In this document: positions 17,374 through 26,300 of the stretch, in pieces | Layout: each line of letters begins with the position of its first letter | Numbering within the stretch: position 1 is the stretch's first letter | Origin: an uncultured Prevotellaceae bacterium | Lineage (GTDB): Bacteria; Bacteroidota; Bacteroidia; Bacteroidales; Muribaculaceae | NCBI GenBank assembly: GCA_937898675.1 | Contig: CALEJB010000048.1 | Location: 1-43,856, forward strand | Direction: 5' to 3' | DNA: 43,856 nt | The notes under the pieces: generated by a model | Told to the model about the DNA's origin: nothing | Database searches by the model: none | Seen by the model: only the letters and a program-made list of their open reading frames with translations | Position numbers and translations under genes: made by a program

Positions 17374-18576
17374 CTATTTTTCGGCAATCCACAGCGAGTT
17401 CACCTTGCGGCGGATGGCGGTGACGTTGCCGGCGGTGATGGCGGCCATGATGACGATGCCCACCAGCACGGCTACCCAGATGCTCGCGCCGCCGACGCCA
17501 AAGGCGTTAATCATGTCCATGTAGGCGAGTCGCCCAACAAGCATCAGTGCCACCGCCAGCACAAACACAGCGGCGTTGAGCGCGACGACCAGTTTGATGT
17601 AGGGCATGGAAACCTCTCTGGGGGAATAGCCCAGCATGAGCAGGTCCTGCAGCTTCTTGGTGTTCTTTTGCAACAGCAAGTAGATGCTGAGCATGAGCAC
17701 AAAGAACGACAGCAGGCTGATGAGGATGCCCACGGCAATGACGATGCCGCTGATGACGGTGAGGAAGTAATTGGCCTTGCTGGATGCCATCTTGTCGCCG
17801 GCCACCTCATAGTGGTGCTCGTCCATGTACTGCTCAATCTTGACATCGCCCGGGCTGCTCACCTCCACGATGAGGCGCAGCGGCTGCTGCTTGGTGCCTG
17901 TGCCGTAGCGCTGGTTGGCCCAGTCCATGAACTCCTGGGGCACGATGACCGTGTTCAGACGGTTGGAAAATCCCACGATGCGGCCCGGCAGGTTGTCGCG
18001 CAGTCCGTTGCCGCTCAACGAGAACGACAGCGGAATCATCTCGGCCTGGCCCTCACTGATCTTGGGCATGCCCTGGCTGGCGGCAAAGCCGAAGTTGTAA
18101 AGCGAGAGATAGTCGCGGGAGATGATGACGGGCACCTCTTTGTTGTGGGATGTGAAGCCCCACTCCGACGGGTCCACGTCGAGGAACTCGTCGGGGATGG
18201 ACTCAAAGAAAAATTGCGTTTTCATCGCATGGCCGTTTGCCACGCCCAGGCTGGCATCGATGGCAAAGTCGCTGCTGACGAAGCGTCCAACCTGGCGGCA
18301 CCATTTTTGACCCTCGATATCGGCAATCTCGGCATCGCTGAACTCGCTGCTGCCGCCCATCATGGCACCCGCACCAGTCACCGCGCGGGTGATGATGAGG
18401 TAGTCCTTGCGGATGAAACTCTCCTCGTCGTTGAACACGGGGCGGATGTCGCGGTAGAACTGCACCGCAAGCAACACGATGGTCAGCCCGATGAGGTTGG
18501 CGATGGTGAACCCCACGAGTTGCGTCTTGCTGATGTGCTGCCGCAGCAGCTTCCAGATGATGTTGTTGGTCGTCAT
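17374..18576 (-). CDS. ABC transporter permease, FtsX/MacB-like
   Basis: A 400-residue membrane protein with the FtsX/MacB layout. One N-terminal membrane segment (about 20-42) is followed by a ~220-residue extracytoplasmic domain, then three C-terminal segments (roughly 280-305, 327-350, 367-390). The cytoplasmic loop LLQKNTKKLQDLLMLGYSP resembles the coupling helix of this family. Such permeases act in mechanotransmission (lipoprotein release, peptide or antibiotic efflux, cell-wall enzyme control) rather than classical import. It starts 13 bases after its ATPase gene. The substrate is unknown. Confidence 0.8.
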   Translation of the reverse strand: MTTNNIIWKLLRQHISKTQLVGFTIANLIGLTIVLLAVQFYRDIRPVFNDEESFIRKDYLIITRAVTGAGAMMGGSSEFSDAEIADIEGQKWCRQVGRFVSSDFAIDASLGVANGHAMKTQFFFESIPDEFLDVDPSEWGFTSHNKEVPVIISRDYLSLYNFGFAASQGMPKISEGQAEMIPLSFSLSGNGLRDNLPGRIVGFSNRLNTVIVPQEFMDWANQRYGTGTKQQPLRLIVEVSSPGDVKIEQYMDEHHYEVAGDKMASSKANYFLTVISGIVIAVGILISLLSFFVLMLSIYLLLQKNTKKLQDLLMLGYSPREVSMPYIKLVVALNAAVFVLAVALMLVGRLAYMDMINAFGVGGASIWVAVLVGIVIMAAITAGNVTAIRRKVNSLWIAEK

Positions 18577-18589
18577 GAAAAATAGCGTT

Positions 18590-19240
18590 TTATAGGTTCA
18601 GCCGCACGTCCACCTCCATCTGCAGGTGGTTGCCCACCGACGTGGCGATGACCGCGGCACCCTGCTTGTCGGCCTCGCGTGTGACCAGACTGGCGACAAT
18701 GCGGTTGTTCTCGTCGTCGAGGTGGCTCACGGGCTCGTCAAGGATGATGAAGTCATAGGGCTGGCACAGGGCGCGGATGATGGCGACGCGCTGCTTTTGG
18801 CCGATGGACAGCTTGGATGCCAGGCTGTTCATCTTGTCGGGGATGTTGAGCGTGCCGAACAGTTCCTCGATTTCGCTGCGGGTCTTGAATCCGGTCAAGC
18901 GGTTCTTGAGCTCCACATTTTCCATGGCGGTGAGTTCGTCAAACAGGCGCATGTCCTGCGGCAGGTAGGCGATGTGTCGCTGGCGCATTTCGCACCACTG
19001 CGCCACGGTGAGCACCGTGATGTCCTGCCCGTCAAAGGCGATGGTGCCGCTGTAGTCGCGGCGGTAGCCGTAGATGTAACTGCACAGCGATGACTTGCCC
19101 GTGCCGCTCTCGGCGCTGATGAGGTAGCGCTTGCCGCGCTCCAGCGTCAGGGATTTGTGCCACACGTCGCTGTGGATGCCCGTTTGGCCCGCAAACACCT
19201 TGGGCAAGGTGTTGTTGACTTGTATCGTTTTCATTGTCAT
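18590..19240 (-). CDS. ABC transporter ATP-binding protein (non-canonical motifs)
   Basis: A 216-residue ATPase that should drive the adjacent FtsX-like permease. Visible are a Walker A-like AESGTGKSS (first Gly replaced by Ala), signature LSIGQKQR (Ile where the consensus has Gly), Walker B FIILDEPVSHLD, and the end VIATSVGNH, where the usual H-loop His is replaced by Ser. Catalytic Lys, Asp and Glu are kept. The start at 19240 overlaps the CDF stop as ATGA, implying translational coupling; a second Met two codons later (19234) is an alternative. Substitutions could be family traits of small Bacteroidetes ABC ATPases rather than decay. Confidence 0.8.
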   Translation of the reverse strand: MTMKTIQVNNTLPKVFAGQTGIHSDVWHKSLTLERGKRYLISAESGTGKSSLCSYIYGYRRDYSGTIAFDGQDITVLTVAQWCEMRQRHIAYLPQDMRLFDELTAMENVELKNRLTGFKTRSEIEELFGTLNIPDKMNSLASKLSIGQKQRVAIIRALCQPYDFIILDEPVSHLDDENNRIVASLVTREADKQGAAVIATSVGNHLQMEVDVRLNL

Positions 19241-20181
19241 TGGTCTTTGGTGCGCTCGCACACGTTGTCGCCGTAGTAAGGCTCGACTTGGATGTTGGCC
19301 ATCACTTCGCCCAGTGCCTCGGTCAGGCGTTGCTCAATCTGGCGCGTGATTTCATGGGACTGCGTCACGTCAAGGTTGTCGTCCACCTTGATGTGAAGGT
19401 CCACCACGCGCAGGTTGCCGTTGCGGCGGGTGCGCATGTTGTGAAAGGCCTTGACGCCGGGCGTGCTGTTCACGATGCGGGTGATTTTATCTGATTCTTC
19501 GTCAGGCAGCGACACCTCGAGCAGTTCCTCGACGGCCGGTCGCCCCAGCTTATAGGCCAGCACGATAATGAGCACGCTGACGGCGATGGCCGCCATCGGG
19601 TCCAGCACGCGCCATTTCTCGCCCAGGAACATCGCTCCCGCCACGCCCAGCAGGGTGGCGGCGGTGGACATCGCGTCGGCGCGGTGGTGCCAGGCATAGG
19701 CCTTGAGGGCGCTGCTGCCGGTCTTCTTGCCCTTGAGGCGGGTGTAGTGGTACAGGCTCTCCTTGACAACGACGGCGATGAGTCCCACGATGAGGGCAAT
19801 GTTGTGGGGGCGTTCCAGCGTCTGGCCGTTAAAGGCATTTTTCACGTCCTCGATGCCCTCGCTCATGAGTCCGATGGCTACGGCCACCAGAATCAGGCTG
19901 ATGAGGAAGGCAGCGAGCGTCTCAAACTTGCCCCTGCCATAGCGGTACTGGTCGTCAACGCCCTTGCCCGACAGGCGCACCATGGCAAATACCAGGGCGT
20001 CGGTCACCGTGTCGCTGATGCTGTGGATGCCGTCGGCGAGGATGGCGCTCGACTTGCCCAGGATGCCGGTGGCGATTTTCATGGCCGACAGGCACACGTC
20101 GCAGGTCATGCCCACCAGCGTGCAGCGTTTCTCCTCGCTGTTGTTGGGGTTGTTGATGTGATGATGATGTTCGTGGCTCAT
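19237..20181 (-). CDS. cation diffusion facilitator family metal exporter
   Basis: A 314-residue CDF protein exporting divalent metal from the cytoplasm in exchange for protons. The N terminus MSHEHHHHINN is His-rich. The transmembrane metal site is visible as H53-x3-D57 in ADGIHSISDTVTD and H165-x3-D169 in WHHRADA; this HDHD type is associated with zinc selectivity in ZnT proteins. A C-terminal cytoplasmic dimerisation domain follows (LPDEESDKITRIVNS, LRVVDLHIKVDD). It is the first gene of an operon with an ABC ATPase and permease, coupled by an ATGA overlap. Zn is favoured; Fe, Mn or Cd cannot be excluded. Confidence 0.9.
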   Translation of the reverse strand: MSHEHHHHINNPNNSEEKRCTLVGMTCDVCLSAMKIATGILGKSSAILADGIHSISDTVTDALVFAMVRLSGKGVDDQYRYGRGKFETLAAFLISLILVAVAIGLMSEGIEDVKNAFNGQTLERPHNIALIVGLIAVVVKESLYHYTRLKGKKTGSSALKAYAWHHRADAMSTAATLLGVAGAMFLGEKWRVLDPMAAIAVSVLIIVLAYKLGRPAVEELLEVSLPDEESDKITRIVNSTPGVKAFHNMRTRRNGNLRVVDLHIKVDDNLDVTQSHEITRQIEQRLTEALGEVMANIQVEPYYGDNVCERTKDQ

Positions 20182-20203
20182 AATATGATGTGCATATAAT
20201 CTG

Positions 20204-20237
20204 CAAATTTACTACATTCGGCCCATATCATGGCAAA
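20204..20237 (-). promoter_or_regulatory. promoter of the CDF-ABC operon
   Basis: The minus strand has TAAATTTG (20204-20211) and TTTG (20234-20237) with a 22-base spacer. It lies 23 bases upstream of the CDF start. No metal-regulator site was recognised. Confidence 0.6.
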
Positions 20238-20376
20238 GAAATGTGATAATTTGTGTCGGGATGTACCGTTTTGTTCATCTGGCATTTGGCTTTTTGTCAT
20301 TTTGTCATCTCGAGACTGATATCAATGGCAGAAACCCTTATCTTTTTGAAAAAATGGGCACATTTTGCATCAAAAA

Positions 20377-20408
20377 TTTGGTCACATTATTATTATTGTA
20401 TAATTTTG
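20377..20408 (+). promoter_or_regulatory. strong promoter of the first C10 protease gene
   Basis: TTTG (20377-20380), a 20-base spacer and TAATTTTG (20401-20408), an exact match. The leader to 20473 is almost entirely A/T, typical of highly translated Bacteroidetes genes. The 20238-20376 stretch between the divergent promoters holds nothing else that I can support. Confidence 0.75.
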
Positions 20409-20472
20409 CGATACTTAAATTTAAAGTAAACCAATTATTAAATCAATATAATTAATTAATTTTTACCAATTT

Positions 20473-23043
20473 ATGAGAAAATTATTATTATTGCTGATGG
20501 TTGCTGCATTGGCAATCTCGGCATCGGCTGCCCCCGTTGACATGGTGACGGCTCAACAAAAAGCACAAAAGTTTTTAAACACACAACTGAGTTCCACCAA
20601 ATTAAAAGCCGCGTCACAAAGTGCACCCATGCTGGTACACAGGATTCTGAACAATGGCAAGGTTACCGAGCCTGCAGTCTATGTCTATAACACCGAGGAC
20701 GCGTTTATCGTTGTTGCCGGTGACGACCGCGCCGAGGAGATTCTCGCTTACGGCGACGGCAAGTTCAACCCCAAGAATGTGCCCGACGGCCTGCAGTACA
20801 TGCTCGACCTGTATGCTGGCGAGATTGGCTACCTGCTGGACCACCCGGGTCTGGAGGTGCAGCCCGTTGCCAGCCCGCAGAACTCCAAGGAACTCAAGGC
20901 GCAGAGCGTTAACGCCCTTTGTACCGCCATGTGGGGCCAGGAGCGTCCTTACAACAAACAGTGTGTGATTAACGATGTGCAGTGTGTGACGGGTTGCCCG
21001 GCCACCTCGGCTGCCATTGTGATGTACTACTGGAAATATCCCACGGCTGCAACAGGCAAGGTGCCCAGCTACCGCACCTATCTGACCTCGCGCAACGGCT
21101 CTTCGTACTACACTGTTCCCGAGTTGCCTTCGACCACCTTTGACTGGAACAACATGAGGGACACCTACGGATACAGTTACACGACCGCCCAAGGCGACGC
21201 TGTCGCTACCCTGATGCGCTATGTGGGACAAAAGGAGCAGATGGACTATGGCTACGACGGCAGCGGCATTTCTTCCACCGACCATGCCAAGATTGCCAAC
21301 ATGTTCAAGTTCTTCGGTTATGACGACGACTGCCGTTCCATTGAGAAGACCTCGTACTATGGCTCGACCAAATATACCGACGCCCAGTGGGCCGCCGTCA
21401 TGCAGGAAGAGCTGTATGCCGGACGCCCCATGGTGTTCTGCGGCATCTCAGGCAACTACGGCCACGCGTTCAACGTCGATGGCTATGACGCCAGCAACAA
21501 CAAGTATCACTGCAACTTTGGCTGGGACGGCTACTACAACACCTGGTGCGCCATCAACTCGTTTGGCTACAGCGGCGAGTATTACAACAGCTACCAGATT
21601 CTGGTCATCGGCATCCAGCCGCCCAGCGGCGAGCCCCGCCTCAAGCTGTCCACCAATGTTATTGACATCACCAGCGCCGTCAACGAGTCGGCAACCGCCA
21701 CTTTCACCGTCAAGGGTTACAACCTGACCGGCAATGTGAACTGCACCATCTCGGGCGGCAACGGCACCTTCAGCGTGAATCCCGCCAGCATCAGCTCTGC
21801 CAATGCCATGAACGAGCAGGAAGTGACGGTGACCTACTCTCCCACGGCAGTGGGCACCAACACCGCCACCCTCACCCTGAGCAGCAACAACTGCGAGAGC
21901 CAGACCATTACCCTGAACGGTACTGCTAAGCAGCCCCAGGTTTCGGTTACCAGCGCTTCGCTCGAAATGACCACCGAGATTGGCTCCAGCATCCGCAAGT
22001 CGTTCAAGATTACGGGCCACAACGTGGTTGGCGACCTCACCATCACCAAGACTGACCCCGACAATGTGTTCACGCTCAATTCCAATGTCGCTGAACAGAG
22101 CGCTATCGAGTCCACGACGGGCTGCACGATATATGTCACCTATGAGCCCACCGCCATTGGCTCCAACCACGGCTCTCTCACCATCACCGGCGCCGGCATC
22201 TCGCCCATCACCGTGTCGCTGACAGGCACCTGCACCGGCGCTAAGGCCATTACCGCTACGCCCAGCACGGTGGATCTTGCCACCAGCGTGGGCACCCCTG
22301 CCACCGCAACCTTTACGGTCAGGGGCCAGAACTTGAGCCAGTCTGTAAGGCTCACCTTGAACGATGAGACCGGCGCCTTCAAGATTTCGCCCAGTGTCAT
22401 CACTGCATCCCAGGCTGCCGCCGGCAAGGTCGTTACCGTGACCTACAACCCCGCAGCTGTGGGCAACCACGACGCTACCGTGTCTATCACTGGCGGCGGC
22501 ATGGCATCCACCGAGTCGGTTACCGTTACCCTGAGCGGCGTTGCCACCGAGCCCGTGCGCTCCATCACCGCTAACCCCAATGTGCTCGAAATGACTGCCG
22601 AGGTGGGCAAGGAAGCCACCGCACAGTTTGTTGTCACAGGCTTGAACCTGAACGGCCCGCTGACCTTGACTACGGACAACGATGACATCTTCTATGTTGA
22701 GCCCGACTACATCACTGCATCCCAGGCTGCCGCCGGCAAGGTCGTTACCGTTTACTACGATCCCACCATCGTGGGCGTCCAGAGCGGAGTCATCACCATT
22801 AGCGGCGGTGGCGCCCCCGATGCCAGCGTTGTTGTGACTGGCGTGGGCACCAAGCCCGTCCACGGCTATGACCGCGGCGATGTAGACCACGACGGAACCG
22901 TTTCGCCCTCCGACATCTCGGCTTTGATTGACTACTTGTTGAATGGCCAGCAGGTTTGTCTGGAGTGCGCCGATGTTGACGATGACGGCTCTGTCACGCC
23001 TGGTGACATCTCGGCTCTGATTGACATGTTGCTGAACAGCTAA
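20473..23043 (+). CDS. secreted C10 (streptopain-like) cysteine protease with Ig-like repeats and dockerin-like C terminus
   Basis: An 856-residue exported protease. The signal peptide ends near SASA (residue ~19). An inhibitory propeptide-like region follows (MVTAQQKAQKFLNTQL; VYNTEDAFIVVAGDDRAEEILAYGD). The C10 catalytic domain has Gln156 in MWGQERPYN, catalytic Cys175 in VTGCPATSAA and His331 in GNYGHAFNVDGY, then NFGWDGYY. After about residue 390 come four ~100-residue beta-rich repeats with T-ATFTV-G-NL and VTVTY-P-AVG motifs. The end is a pair of EF-hand-like segments, DVDHDGTVSPSDISALIDYL and DVDDDGSVTPGDISALIDML, like a type I dockerin. Known relatives are SpeB, interpain and Bfp proteases. 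It has its own promoter and terminator; the paralogue follows. Confidence 0.92.
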   Translation: MRKLLLLLMVAALAISASAAPVDMVTAQQKAQKFLNTQLSSTKLKAASQSAPMLVHRILNNGKVTEPAVYVYNTEDAFIVVAGDDRAEEILAYGDGKFNPKNVPDGLQYMLDLYAGEIGYLLDHPGLEVQPVASPQNSKELKAQSVNALCTAMWGQERPYNKQCVINDVQCVTGCPATSAAIVMYYWKYPTAATGKVPSYRTYLTSRNGSSYYTVPELPSTTFDWNNMRDTYGYSYTTAQGDAVATLMRYVGQKEQMDYGYDGSGISSTDHAKIANMFKFFGYDDDCRSIEKTSYYGSTKYTDAQWAAVMQEELYAGRPMVFCGISGNYGHAFNVDGYDASNNKYHCNFGWDGYYNTWCAINSFGYSGEYYNSYQILVIGIQPPSGEPRLKLSTNVIDITSAVNESATATFTVKGYNLTGNVNCTISGGNGTFSVNPASISSANAMNEQEVTVTYSPTAVGTNTATLTLSSNNCESQTITLNGTAKQPQVSVTSASLEMTTEIGSSIRKSFKITGHNVVGDLTITKTDPDNVFTLNSNVAEQSAIESTTGCTIYVTYEPTAIGSNHGSLTITGAGISPITVSLTGTCTGAKAITATPSTVDLATSVGTPATATFTVRGQNLSQSVRLTLNDETGAFKISPSVITASQAAAGKVVTVTYNPAAVGNHDATVSITGGGMASTESVTVTLSGVATEPVRSITANPNVLEMTAEVGKEATAQFVVTGLNLNGPLTLTTDNDDIFYVEPDYITASQAAAGKVVTVYYDPTIVGVQSGVITISGGGAPDASVVVTGVGTKPVHGYDRGDVDHDGTVSPSDISALIDYLLNGQQVCLECADVDDDGSVTPGDISALIDMLLNS
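22399..22439 (+). repeat. 41-base direct repeat, copy 1 (inside the first C10 gene)
   Basis: Identical base for base to 22711-22751, 312 bases (104 codons) downstream. It encodes ITASQAAAGKVVTV in Ig-like repeats 3 and 4. Confidence 0.9.
22711..22751 (+). repeat. 41-base direct repeat, copy 2 (inside the first C10 gene)
   Basis: Second identical copy of 22399-22439. Identity at all codon positions implies recent duplication or gene conversion of the repeat module. Confidence 0.9.
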
Positions 23044-23085
23044 CCAGCGCAAGGAAACATCTGTTTTCCAAAAATATGTACCCTT

Positions 23086-23115
23086 GCGGGGCATCTCAAT
23101 GGCGAGGTGCCCCGC
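23086..23115 (+). terminator. terminator hairpin after the first C10 gene
   Basis: 12-bp stem GCGGGGCATCTC / GAGGTGCCCCGC with one G-U pair and a 6-base loop, followed by ATTGCTTGCATTTT. It is placed 43 bases after the stop and isolates this gene from its paralogue. The remaining bases to 23212 hold nothing that I recognise. Confidence 0.65.
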
Positions 23116-23212
23116 ATTGCTTGCATTTTGTAAGTGACTGTTTTAGACAAAGTCTTAAAATTCGTGGTTGTAATGGCAAATTGCAAACAAATCACATAAA
23201 CTTGTGGAAAAA

Positions 23213-23244
23213 TTTGGAATATTCATGATGTTGTGCTAACTTTG
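23213..23244 (+). promoter_or_regulatory. strong promoter of the second C10 protease gene
   Basis: TTTG (23213-23216), a 20-base spacer and TAACTTTG (23237-23244). A ~95-base AT-rich leader follows. Confidence 0.75.
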
Positions 23245-23345
23245 CGATTCATTAGACGCCTAATTTAAGACTGAAAGACAGACAATCAATCTTGTTTAGA
23301 TACCAGTAACCTTATATACATCATTAATTATTAAACTTTATGTTT

Positions 23346-26300
23346 ATGAAAAAATTATTATTCTTTTTATCGCTTGCCGTAGCGGCCATGTCGCTGTCGG
23401 CTGCCCCGGTTGACCAGGTGACTGCTCAACAGACGGCAAAGAGGTTCTTGACGAACCAACTTTATGCCGGAAGAGTTATGGCTAACAACGCCATCAACCC
23501 CGTACTCGTGAAAACCATCGTTGGCGAGGGCAAGGTTACTCAACCGTCTCTTTACATCTACAACACATCTGAAACCTACATCGTTGTTGCCGGTGACGAC
23601 CGCGCCGAGCAGATTCTTGCCTATGGCGACCGTCCCCTCGACATCAACCGCATTCCTGATGGACTGCAGGCATTGTTCAACCAATATACCGAGGAGATTC
23701 AGTTCCTGCTCGACCGCCCGGGCCTGACCGTTAATCCCCTTGTCGCTCCTAGCAATGACCGCTCATTGAAGGCTACGACCGTAGGCCCCATGCTCACTTG
23801 CAACTGGGACCAGGAGGCTCCTTACAACAAACAGTGCAAGATTAACAATGTCACTTGCTACACCGGTTGCCCCGCAACCTCGGCGGCAATGGTGGCCTAC
23901 TACTGGAAACATCCCACCGACCCCGTGTCGGTTCCCGGTTATCGCTGCTACTTGAGCACCAGCTACTACGGCGGCTCCTATGTCAGTGTTGCTGCTCTGC
24001 CCTCCAGGACCTTTGACTGGGCTAATATGAAAGACAGCTACACCGGCAGCTACACCACCGCCCAGGGCGACGCTGTTGCATGGCTGATGCGCTATGTAGG
24101 CCAGGCCGAGCATATGGAGTATGGTAACGCCAATGCCGGCGGTAGCGGTATCAGCGTTGACAGCTGTATCCTGATCGCCAACATGTACAAGCGCTTCGGT
24201 TATGACAGCAATGTCAGGGTTGTCAAGAAGACCAGCGCCTACAGCGGTGGCCAGACCCTCTATTCCGATACCGAGTGGGCCCAGCTGATCCAGGACGAGC
24301 TCGCCGCCGGACGCCCCATCGTGTTCTGTGCCGTTGACCCCAACAACGGCGGCCACGCCTTCAATGTCGATGGCTACCGCACCAGTGACAACAAGTACCA
24401 CATCAACTTTGGCTGGAGTGGCGACGGCAACGGCTACTGCGCCCTCAACTCCTTTGGCTACAGCGGCTATACCTTCAAGAACTACCAGCAGATGGTAATC
24501 GGCATCCAGCCCCCCGGCGGTGGCACTCCCACTCCCCAGCTGAGCGTTAACCCCACTTCGCTGAGCATGAGCGCCGAGGTTGGCCAGACCGTGACCAAGA
24601 CCTTTACCGTGACTGGCAACAACCTCACCAACAATGTGAGCGTTTCCATCTCGGGCAACAGCGCATTCAGCGTTAGCCCCACCAGCGTCAGCGTTAGCGA
24701 CGCTACCAACGGCAAGGTGATCACCGTGACCTACACCCCGACCACCGCAGGCACCCAGACGGCTACCGTTACCTGCGCCAGCACTGGTGCAAGCAGTGTT
24801 ACTGTTAATGTAACCGGTACCGCAACGGCTCCCGCCGCAACCATCGCAGTTAATCCCTCGACGCTGTCCTTTACCGGCATCGTGGGTGAGACCTACACCA
24901 AGACCTTCACCGTAACCGGCACCAACCTGTCGAGCTACCTGACCCTGACGCTCAACAACGCCAACGGCGTTTACAGCATCACCCCGAGCCGCATCACGGC
25001 CAGCCAGGCTGCCAACGGCGCTACCGTTACCGTGACCTACGCCCCGACCGCAGCCGGCACCAATAATGCCAGCATTACTATCAGCGGCGGCGGTGCCACC
25101 TCCAAGACCGTTACCCTGAACGGTACCGCAACGGCACCTGCCCGTTACATCACCGTTAATCCCACTTCGTTGAGCATGAACACCACCGTTGGTGAGCCCA
25201 CGACCAAGACCTTTACCGTAACCGGCACCAACCTGACCGGCAACCTGTCGCTCGCAGTTAGCGGCGGCAACGGCACCTTCAGCGTTAGCCCGACATCGAT
25301 TACCGCCAACCAGGCCGCAAGCGGCAGGACCGTTACCGTGACCTATAACCCGCAGACCTTTGGCACCAACAATGCAACCGTTACCATCAGCGGTGGCGGC
25401 GCCGATGCTGTGACCGTTACCCTCAATGGCCAGGCTGACCTCGTGAAGTATGCTCCCGTGATGCTCCCCGCCGACGAGTCTTACATTAACCTGACTGGCT
25501 TCCGCGCCGACTGGACCGACGAGAGCCCCGCAACCAGCGTGGCCAGCTACACCCTCGAAATCAACAAGAAGGGCGGCACGCAGCCCGATGAGCCCGATGA
25601 GCCCACCTATGAGGTGAAGGAAGTGGCCAGCGCCGACTTCAGCGGCACGACCAGGGTATCTGGCTCGAGCGGCCTGCCCAGTGTGCTGGACAACTATACC
25701 GACTACCTGCCTGCCGGCTGGACCGCTGCGGGCGGCCTCTGGGCCTATGACGGCTACATCATCAGCGGTGACGATTGCTCCATCAGCACCCCGACGCTCG
25801 ACCTCACGGGCTATGATGTGGTGACCGTTGAGTTCACCGCCATGAGCTACTATCCCAGCTACTACGGCGCCGCAAGTCTGGAAATCGCCACCAGCCTTGA
25901 GTCGACAGGCGGTTCGCTGGGCACCAGCGAATCGTGGGGCACCTACTACTGCGTGCTCAACTGCGCCCAGAACGACAAGGTGACCATCACGGGCACCGGC
26001 AACTACTTTGGCCTGCTTGACTTCAAGGTTTATGCCGGCGACAACACGGGCAGCTACCAGCTCAAGCTCAATGCGCCGCGCCTCATGGTCAACGACCCGG
26101 GTGGCGAGGACTATCGCCTGATTACCGAAATCACTCCCGACAAGTTCTACGATGTCGCCAACCTCACTGCCGGCGGCACCTATGAGTACAGGGTAAAGAC
26201 CGTCTATGCCGACGGCACCGAGAGCGAGTGGAGCAATACCGAGGAGGTTACTCTGTTCGATCCCGAGCCTGACCACGGCTACGAGATTGGCGATGTCAAC

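Noticed and set aside
20243..20455. A 70-codon plus-strand frame upstream of the first C10 gene
   Set aside because: It spans the promoter of the C10 gene and has no family resemblance; it is low-complexity AT-rich sequence.
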